NCBI GenBank assembly: GCA_013365365.1
Contig: JABVXU010000872.1
Span: forward strand, 1 to 17,083
Length of the DNA: 17,083 bases
Source: Cruorifilaria tuberocauda
Taxonomy: Eukaryota > Nematoda > Chromadorea > Rhabditida > Onchocercidae
Direction of reading: 5' to 3'
Positions within the stretch are counted from its first letter, which is position 1, and each line of letters begins with the position of its first letter. The position numbers were made by a program, and so were the translations under genes. Below are positions 8,957-17,083 of the stretch, in pieces. Below the pieces are notes generated by a model. It had not been told where the DNA came from. It worked only from the letters and a program-made list of their open reading frames with translations, and searched no databases.

Positions 8957-11900
8957 GTATGCTAGTTTTCTTTTAAAATTTAATTCTCGCAGAAGTTGAA
9001 ATTTTTTTCGAACAGATGTAGACTTGCGTAGTAGACGGAGTCTCACTTCTGTCGTACGCAATATTTGTCATTTTTTATTTTCACAGTTGGAATCGAGACA
9101 GAGAAAACTTGTTGCTGTAATCGGAATAGGAGACATTCCAATAATAGCGATAAAAATATAACGTAGGAATATAACTGTAAACAAATTCATTCAGTGAGGA
9201 GCATTTGTGGTGAACGAATATCAGATCAAATCTATCTAAACTTGATTGGTGGAAAATATAGCTGCTTTCGATTGTTAAACGGAACACATGAAATTGGATG
9301 TGGTTGTAAGTGTTTTGCATCATTTAAAAGTAAATATAGAAATGTTCTGGGATAAGTGTTTAATGGAGCTTTATATATAATATTGTTTCAGCTACAGAAG
9401 AAGGAAACGAAGGTGTCGTCGTTTATGCAGACAATTCTGATGAGTTAATTAATCTTATGAAAGGTCTGGATTTCGCAGATCGCATTATTATAGCGTTCGA
9501 CATATTCCTTCTAAATGAGTAAGTTTCAGGTTAGGTCTTATTATTTCTAATTGATGTTATTATGAGATGGAATGAATAATATTTATAAAAAGGAAACACA
9601 TTGTTGTTGTTTCAGAAGAATAATCAGAGTATTGAAGGACGAGAGAATACGTGGTGTGCTCCTTTTGCGCAACACCTCTGCTTCGACCAACCAGAATCGG
9701 CTGAATACTGGATTTTCAGAAGATGCCTTTTGTCCTAATGGGGAATTTGGTGAGCTTTTTTTTAATATTTTTACCATAATTTATGACAAATCAAAATATG
9801 GTGCTGATTAACAGTTAGTCACCTGATAGTCTGCCCATAGAGATGCAACAAGTCTACTAAACATAACTTTTTCAGACCTCAATAGGGAATGCGAAAGTCG
9901 GTGGAATGAGCATGGTGCATTACTGCCGACAGGTTTTCGGTTCATCAATTGGAAAAAACCAATTTTTGTTATTGAAAATCTGACTGAAATCGACATCATC
10001 AAAAACTTCGTAAGTGATTTTGCTACGCTGCGTATGTACCATCCATTTTTGAAAAATCTGAGTTACCACGGATATGACTAGGTAATGCGCATAGAACTGA
10101 TAAATTTCAATATCTCACTTGTATCTAATTGCAGTGCTACGAGGCATTTAACAAGGGGAATTTGAAAGGAGATGTGCTTTGTTCAGCGCGTATGAAACAT
10201 TTCATGCGGGCAGCGGGCAATGCTGAATTATGTCTTCAGCGCCAGAAACTATTCTACGGCTTTTCGGATTCATCGTTAGTGCTAAGCAAAATGTTTTGGT
10301 TTTTTTGCTTTGGTCACAGATCATATCATTTAGTTTCAGGATTTCTCTGTGTGATCCATTGGGAGACAAAAATTTGTTCGCAACAGTCCCAACATTTACC
10401 AAAAAATTCAAACCTAAAGTCTTGATCCTCTCTGCCAGAGTATGATTTCACATATTGCGCTTTCTTTCGTTTTACATATTTTGCTTCCTTTTTTATGTAC
10501 TGAGTCTCAGAAGAATAATTTTAGCAGTAATAAAGATGGAATGACTTCAGAGGCAATGTTTGAGGATATTGTAGATGGATTCCTTCAGTTCGTTCACAGA
10601 AGCAGCGGTTGGCGAAGTATCTGTTCTTACATCACTCATTAGCCTTCTGGCGGTTGCTAAAACAATTGCACATTATTCTAGGAGTTTTGAAGCTCTGGCG
10701 CAGCGCAATGGGCGGGCCATTATTTTTGCTTTCTTTCACGGCGTATGTTCTTGAATTTGCAACTCGGATACTTGTAGTACTATTTGTTGAATTAAACTGG
10801 ATTAATAATAGAGTTGTGGTCATGTCAGTATAACTAAAATTTTATCCTTTATTGATATAGTCATACAGTATATTGTTGTATCGAAATATAAATAAGAGAT
10901 ATTTTAATCCAGGTAAGTAATTGCAGGAATCACTGGGTTATATTGGAAGTAGTGCCACAGTGAATGACATTATAAAAGGCGAATTTCCTCTAGATATTCA
11001 GCTAACAGACATCGATGGTTTTATTGAGGTAACGATGAATATTGTGGTAGCAGGATTATTGTAATAAGATTGATTAACAATATCTTAGCGAGCGATTGTT
11101 ACATATGTGCAGCAAATTCTACAAATAACAGCATAGAAAACACTTTGGTAATAAAATTTAACTTATGCTTATCAATTCAGATTGCCATTATTTTGCAGGT
11201 GCAACAACTTGATGGTTCAGAACCATCGTTCTCTGCTCACATTGATTCGAAAGCTTACGATTCTCTTGAAAGCAAACATAAAGTGTGTATGAGCAACAAA
11301 TTCTTAATGAAACATGATTCGTCTCTGATGTGGACTAAAATTTTCTTAATACAGTTTCACAGCCGGTAGATAGGATCTGATTAGGTTATCCTAAGTTACG
11401 CGGTAATTTTGCGGTTATGCGTTCTCATATCGCTGGATAAATGTAATTGTGTCATTTTAGGTGCAAATTTTGTTAGATGCGGCCTGGTCGTCTCTCAAGC
11501 AAAGGGAATCTAGAAATGGTGAGAACAGAAGAAATAGTAAAATAAGTATCGAGAAGGATACTCCGCTACCACCCTCTTCTTATCAGTCATTTTTGAAGAA
11601 AAAACGTGACATAGCTGGTTTCGTTCTTCGGCCTTTTGGTCAACAATATGTTTATAAGTTAGTTAAATGAATTGTTCAACTGTGGTGACCTAATAAAAAT
11701 ATATAGCTATGAAATATATAGTTAGAAATTATTATATTTGGTGATTTATCTGGTCGGTTTAAAATGATAAAAAAATAAAAAAAACGTTAAAGTACTATCA
11801 ATAAGCGTATATTTGCAGCAGAATAAATTCGATAGAAGATCAAGATGTATTCAAAAATGGAACTACTAAACTGAAAAATCAAATTATTGCTGCTGCAAGT

Positions 11901-13368
11901 GCCGTTATAGGAGCTGTAGCAGGATTCCTTACTGGTGGTAACACAACAGAAACTGATTTATTCAATCAATATGTTATAGACGAATTCTATGTAAGCAATG
12001 ATTGCTCACCGAATTCGTGTAATTTTTCCCAACAGTAGATCATAGTACTTTTGACAGGCATCTTATTGCAGGTATCTGTTCTTTTGGACTGTTTCTTGAA
12101 TTATCCTGATTGGTATACTTGCAACTTCTTCAAAAGTATTACGAAAGATGACAATCGGTTCAAACATCTATGTTAGTTCAAACTAGTTTTATTTTTATAA
12201 TGTTTGTATACATTTCGGTTTAATTATTTTATATAGATATTTTCAGACATAAACCAGTTTGAGAAATATAGTTTAAAAGGCTAAATCCTGAAGACCGTAT
12301 AAAAAATAGTTCCAAAAAATATTTCATTTTCAAAATTTTCAGCGAAAGAAACATATATATCGATAGGAAGAAATAATTACTCGTTAATTCGTGTTCTGAT
12401 GACTATGTTAATTATTAATATTTTTGGTTCCAAAAACGCTGTTAATGTTCCCGATCGTGGTCAGTGTGAGGATTTAAATAAGTATCACAAGGTAGCAGGG
12501 TGTTTTTTTTCGTGTAATTTTGATCTTTTCGTTTTTCAGAATTTCTTACTACTTAAAAAATTTTCACTAATGCTCATTTTCCAATTTATATTATTTTTCG
12601 AAATACTCAAATAAGATGTTTAATATGAAATAAGAATAGCGGAATGTTATGTGATATGTAACAGAATTTAAATTTCGCATTTTATTGGCATAAAATTATT
12701 ACAATGATGCATAACTGATAGAGAGCTATCTTTTGCATTTAAAACCTATTCATTCATAATTCCTCTTCCAGTTCACAAAATTATGATAAACTTTATTGGA
12801 AATATTTGTCTCTCTTTGAGTATTAATAAATAATAGAGAAATATCTTGTAGATTTATCACTGGCAGTATGATCCAGAAGATGAAAAATTTACATGTTATC
12901 GTAATTCGATATATACAACAGCAGCGCAATCTCCAGCGTTCAAAATAGACGGTATTTTTTATTTAAAATTTTGCTCTTTCGATAAGGTATAGATCTTCCT
13001 GCGTAGGTTTTTGATATATCCGATTTATTTCGCTTTATCCGCAACCAAAATTGATCATTTCCTTTTGCTTTTTTAATTATTTATCTGCATAAAGCCTTCC
13101 AATTTAGTACTGTTGAAAATTTTTAGGGTACGATATGCGTTCAGGAATTTATTCAACTTGGGTAGAAAGCGTTTGGACGACGAAGAAATTGGAACTTTTC
13201 TTAACCATCCACCCATCTATGACGCGTGAAATAACTGTGTTTCTGTCGGGGCTCATTTTTTTCATCATTTCACTGATTGTAATGGAACTGATTTACTTAG
13301 GAAACAAAGAAGGCATCAAACCATCTGTTTCCATGTTCAGTTCCAGTTGTAGTCGCTACCCATTTTAG
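8884..13368 (+). CDS. Nicastrin, gamma-secretase subunit, 16-exon model
   Basis: Type I glycoprotein subunit of gamma-secretase, whose ectodomain gates substrates to presenilin. Exons: 8884-8956, 9195-9305, 9392-9518, 9616-9749, 9876-10009, 10135-10274, 10340-10439, 10575-10742, 10927-11028, 11199-11282, 11461-11657, 11819-11990, 12072-12171, 12343-12491, 12852-12951, 13127-13368. All introns are GT-AG, all phases agree, and the model gives 710 residues (human 709). Landmarks: short signal peptide; CFRLLNGTHEIGC; AFCPNGEFG; ISLCDPLGDKN; ARMDSFSSF; FAFFHGESLGYIGSS at the DYIGS site (~330-337), with the substrate-contact Glu kept (E330, human E333) but Asp changed to Gly; PLPPSSYQSFLKKK; IYSTWVESVW; TM ~666-688; 22-residue cytoplasmic tail. 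Several N-glycosylation sequons (NGT, NTS, NLT, NTT, NYS) fit a secretory ectodomain. It has the aminopeptidase-like fold of the family but is not expected to be a peptidase. The first exon is the least certain. Confidence 0.93.
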
Positions 13369-13513
13369 CCGCTGACTGTTCATACTTCGCTGGGCTGCAT
13401 TTCCTTTAATTTGTTCGAGAAAATTTTTTTCAAATGACTGTTGTCATGCCTTTTATGAGCATGGTTTTCTCATTGTTTTTAAATGAGCTGCAAATGTAAC
13501 AACAACTCATTTT

Positions 13514-13519
13514 AATAAA
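13514..13519 (+). terminator. Poly(A) signal AATAAA of nicastrin
   Basis: Canonical AATAAA about 146 bases after the nicastrin stop, followed by a T-rich stretch. It is the likely 3' end signal of the transcript. Confidence 0.6.
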
Positions 13520-14651
13520 TTATTTGTTTTCTCCTGATTACGCTGTGTATTATCTATGACATTATGGTGCCGGTACGAGTAACATCGTACAAATATTTCT
13601 GAATGTTACAAGTTGCGAAGGGATCGAAATAGGTTCGCTCTTCCGCTCAATTATGTGGCATATAGCGCAATATATAAGATCTCTATTCTTATGGTTTATT
13701 TTGAATTGCATGAAGCAATATTGAGCGATTTATACAGCTTCTATTTATTAATTTTGTGCTTGTACATTAATAAAAGCTGCGCACTGTTGAACAATACTTT
13801 CTGGTGATTTAAGGAGTACGAGAGATTCTTCACAACAGTGAAGAATACCATTATTTGTAACCTAATTCCAGGAATCAGAAAACTACATTTTATGACCGCC
13901 AAATTTTGTCCAACTGATGACAAATGACACTTGTTATCAATGAAATAATGGCAGTATTATACCATCAGAAGGTCCAGTGAAGTGATCTGCTTTACTCAAT
14001 GATGGTTTTACAATTTTGTCGCAACGACTTATGAAAGGTAGAGGACAAACCAATATTCAGTTTACTGGAAGAGAAAATACAAGCAAATAAGCATAATAAT
14101 AAAGGTGATAACACAGACAGTGGTTTTGACGATCACAGATGGCCCTCCATTTCCAACAAGTGCTGACTGGGAATTATCCTTGCTGTTATCCATTCCTGGC
14201 AAGCATGTCTAAATGAATTCATTACTCGTTACTTACATTTACAAATTAGAGAAAGGTATATTTTTCTGTGTCCGAGAGAAGTACGACAGTAAATATACTG
14301 ACATAATTTCCAGTATTAATGTGGCAAGTCGAGTGATGGACAAAGTCTATGTATATCAACGAATGCAGAAGATTGGATCATGACTCTTGAGAATTTCATC
14401 AAATAATCTTTTTGTTTGCAAAAGTTGGAGAAAAAAAATTTTGAGTAGCAGCAGGCAAGTAACCATTTCAGAGTTGAATAATTGCTGTGATCGTTGAAGG
14501 AGGGTGTATTTCATTCCTTCAGATGACCGAATTCTGGAAAGAAATCTGCTGAAGGATTCAAAAATTATGAACGATTTGGTCGAAATCGAGAAATAGCAAT
14601 GCAGCGAAAGAGCTTAAAATTTCATGGACAATTAAATGAGCGCGATTCAGG
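13520..14651. other. Intergenic region after nicastrin
   Basis: About 1.1 kb with frequent stops in all frames. No exon with both a good acceptor and a recognisable product was found. It contains a short perfect hairpin at 13825-13846. Confidence 0.4.
13825..13846. repeat. Short perfect inverted repeat (hairpin)
   Basis: ATTCTTCAC and GTGAAGAAT form a 9-base-pair perfect stem around a 4-base AACA loop. It is in intergenic sequence about 310 bases beyond the nicastrin poly(A) signal. It may be chance or a structural element; no family is recognised. Confidence 0.5.
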
Positions 14652-14819
14652 TCAGATATGGCTTCTAGCCAGAACTAACCGTGAGCGTGGCTCGTGATCA
14701 TAATGAATGGTTGGTACACTAACTGACTGACCAGCTGCCTCTTCCGTGTCCTTCTTTTCATCCTCAAGAATTTGCATTTCCAACCTCTCACTTTCATTTG
14801 TTAATTTCATCGCCGTTAT
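14652..14819 (-). CDS. Possible 3' terminal exon of an unrecognised gene
   Basis: Begins after a good acceptor (TTTTTCCAG) and stays open for 55 codons to a TGA. The product starts ITAMKLTNESERLEMQ, continues with an acidic stretch (EDEKKDTEEAA) and ends HYDHEPRSRLVLARSHI. An acidic helix and a polar basic end suggest a cytoplasmic C-terminus. The same frame is also open upstream of the acceptor to about 15086, so an unspliced reading cannot be excluded. I found no joined upstream exon. A short ATG-led fragment at 15143-15103 (MSEKEHEKMVESG) is on the same strand but does not join in phase. Confidence 0.3.
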   Translation of the reverse strand: MTAMKLTNESERLEMQILEDEKKDTEEAAGQSVSVPTIHYDHEPRSRLVLARSHI

Positions 14820-15272
14820 CTGGAAAAATTTAGCTTTCAGAATTATGGCAGTATATCGCGATCGCGATGCTAGATGGACATGGTTGGTTTCATGGCGATA
14901 GCAGCAGTGTAAGAGTTCATGTTTTATCAAATCTTTGTTCAAACAGGTATTATCCAACGAATAGATCGCAATAGAAAGTAATCGGTGAAAAATCGTTGAC
15001 AGAGAACTTGCGACTGTTGACTGTTGACTCAGTTCACAGAACTTTCCCAAAGTGTCACCTTGCAGAACATGAATTTAACATTCTCTACCGACGAGGTTTT
15101 ACCAACCTGATTCTACCATCTTCTCATGCTCTTTTTCACTCATGTACTACATATTGTGTATTGTGTGTGTCAACGAGACGGTGGTGAGGTTATTGTCGCC
15201 TGCTCGACGATCTGTTCGACTCCTGATCAGTGCGTTATCAGCTGTTGTATTAGACTGAGAAGGAAAGGAAAA

Positions 15273-15927
15273 ATGGATCCACTATTGACAGGTAACTTCT
15301 TATCGCAGGAAAACAAGCTGGGATGATAAGTAAGGTTATTTTGAATTGGTGCGTCTGACTGCCTTATACATTTCAGAGTGCCGAGAAGAAGGAAAATATC
15401 GCGGGTAATTTGGTAGATTTCTCAGAATTCATACATCTTTACAAGCATCCTGCTATAGAATTGTTTACTATAAAGACAAAGGTCATTAATTCGTCTGGAA
15501 TAAAACTGAGGCTGTAACCGCTTCGCTTTAATACATTTAGTTATGGAACGAAAAATCTACAAGCTGTTCATGTTGAAAATAAAAAAAATAATCAAATAAA
15601 ATAGATGGGTGCAGAAACCAACAGTAAATGAACCGGATAAGATAGCTTCTCTACTGCACATAGATGATATGTTGCGGTTACCTGCCTGTGACCTTTCGGA
15701 TTTCCAGTCCGCAAGAATTCCGAAGGAACTAAAAGCACACCTGCGACAAAGCTGCAACACATTCCTGAACTGCGAACAAAAAAGGGTATCAATCGTTTGC
15801 TTTCAAGTTCTCCGGATGAATCTGAAGTCAACATAGAAAGCCGGTGGTTCTATGTGCTGAAATCAGAAAGCTGAGAAAGACAATGCATATTTTGCAGAAA
15901 ATTCGAGAAAAAAGCTATATTCCATGA
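15273..15927 (+). CDS. Possible small four-exon gene, product unrecognised
   Basis: Exons that join in phase: 15273-15291 (ATG, donor GTAACT), 15377-15404 (acceptor TTTCAG, donor GTAATT), 15605-15785 (acceptor AAATAG, donor GTATCA) and 15841-15927 (stop TGA). The model gives 104 residues. It begins MDPLLTECREEGKYRG, then has IASLLHIDDMLRLPACDLSD, SARIPKELKAHLRQSCNTFL and a basic helical end (AEIRKLRKTMHILQKIREK). It is mainly helical with five cysteines and no signal peptide or TM segment. The third exon is the best-supported piece. The last acceptor (TAGAAAG) is weak; using the TAG five bases earlier gives only seven more residues. It could also be a decayed gene. No family recognised. Confidence 0.4.
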
Positions 15928-17083
15928 CGCATGCAAAATCATCGCTATCTGTTTGCAAATCTGCAGGATTTCAGGAGTAAAAAAGTATTTGAAAACATGA
16001 AATGCGGAATAGAGGAAAGGAAGGGAATAATAGTATGGATTGCTTGTGGTATTATACATATAAACAAAGTAAGAAATTATTAATAGCATGATATGTGTGT
16101 GGAAGGAGGTGTCGTGAACGTTTTTGATTTTGGAGTTTCACAGACAAGTTATCCGATTAACTTTGACTGACACTGTAGAATTCTTGAAAATCCAACTCTT
16201 CGCTAATCGTACAGGTCGGCACCAATGCCTTGTTTAAAACCGGTAGGAACTACAATCAGTAAAGGCGAGTAACCTGACCCTAAATCTATATCTGTTTGAG
16301 TACAGAGAAGTTTCCTCTGCAAAGTAGAATAATTACAATTAACTTAGGCCGTAAGGCCAATTAACTTGGGCCTTACGGTCTTCTGGCATGCCTCGTATCG
16401 TTGATAATCACTCATCACTCACTGGTACATTTATATTAACTTATCACCGGATCTATTGATCCACTGTGATTGTATGGCGTAGCCCATAGCTGCAAAAAAT
16501 TTACATATTGAATTCGCTGAATCCAATTTTGATTCGCCATGATTAATGCAAGCACTCCAAAGACGTGAAGGACTTTCTAAACGAAAATCTGAAGGACGCG
16601 GCAAAATTGCAAACTGCCTTTGTTGTTAAAGTAAATTGCCATTAAAATAAACTTGAAGTATTCATGAAATAACCTCGGTAAGCTAAGCTTTTAATGATTG
16701 AACCAAATAAATAGAATGAAATGTTGCAATGAAATGTTTTTGCAAGGAATGATAGACGTCAATCAGACTTTTAATAGTGAAAAACAGGATTAAACTTATT
16801 TATTTTGCATTTTTTTCTCTTTTTGTCATTTCCCACTAATATCGTTCAAGCGATTCATTCAAATTGCTGTAAAACTAAAATTGATATATCAGAATAAACT
16901 CCTTCATGAATGAATGGCGAGTGAAGGAAAAAAGTACAGTCTAGATGAAGTGTCTAGATGCTTATGAAGTGCGCCTTAATTATCGTCTTATCACTATCAA
17001 CTAATTAATTCACTCATGAACAGCTGATTTAACAGAATCATTTGGTTAAAATCAGAAAAGCTGAAGTATTGGTGGTTCGACAT
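15928..17083. other. Sparse 3' region of the window
   Basis: About 1.15 kb with no supported exon. It includes the paired repeat at 16336-16378 and several AATAAA-like sites (for example 16646-16651) that could belong to the small plus-strand gene, although they lie about 700 bases downstream. Confidence 0.4.
16336..16378. repeat. Nested direct and inverted repeat
   Basis: CCGTAAGGCC (16349-16358) and GGCCTTACGG (16369-16378) are perfect 10-base inverted arms around a 10-base loop. Overlapping them, CAATTAACTTAGGCC (16336-16350) recurs as CAATTAACTTGGGCC (16358-16372) with one mismatch. The arms are GC-rich in an AT-rich surround. This could be a small hairpin remnant of a mobile element; no target-site duplication was seen. 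Confidence 0.6.

Noticed and set aside
9062..9170. Possible nicastrin exon after a TTTTCACAG acceptor
   Set aside because: The reading frames give no match to the nicastrin N-terminus, and including it would spoil the phase-1 join and the expected total length.
14820..15086. Upstream extension of the minus-strand frame before the 14652-14819 exon
   Set aside because: It is open but has no good start or domain, and a strong acceptor at its end suggests intron sequence.
1..17083. tRNA, rRNA, spliced-leader RNA genes, CRISPR arrays and transposase genes
   Set aside because: I looked for cloverleaf-like pairs, an SL1-like sequence, regular spaced repeats and transposase-like frames and saw none by eye.

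Overview
This window reads as animal nuclear DNA, most likely from a nematode. The coding sequence is AT-rich and cut into many short exons. Most introns are 65-370 bases long. Acceptors are usually of the nematode type (TTTCAG, TTTGCAG), and a candidate spliced-leader acceptor lies three bases before the inferred nicastrin start. I cannot name the species. There is no sign of bacterial, plasmid or phage organisation.

Layout. Bases 509-2816 (+) hold a DHHC palmitoyltransferase most like the ZDHHC16 group. My model has seven exons and 360 residues, all joined in phase 0. Bases 3308-6560 (-) hold a receptor-like single-pass membrane protein with a CUB domain, a C-type lectin domain, a transmembrane helix and a cytoplasmic tail of about 190 residues. 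It converges tail to tail with the palmitoyltransferase across about 490 bases. Bases 6561-8880 are mostly intergenic and contain one doubtful open frame. Bases 8884-13368 (+) hold nicastrin, the large ectodomain subunit of gamma-secretase. Its 16 exons join to 710 codons plus context-consistent start and stop, and its length nearly equals that of human nicastrin (709). A poly(A) signal follows.

The last 3.5 kb is sparse. It has a possible minus-strand 3' exon (14652-14819), a possible small four-exon plus-strand gene of 104 residues that I do not recognise (15273-15927), and a compact inverted/direct repeat near 16340-16380.

The three well-supported genes all encode membrane proteins of the secretory system: an acyltransferase, a type I receptor-like protein and a gamma-secretase subunit. 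Nothing in the sequence shows that they work together. The oddest feature is that three introns, two in the CUB/lectin gene and one in the palmitoyltransferase, seem to need GC rather than GT donors to keep well-conserved domains in frame. Two of the three depend on my joining choices.
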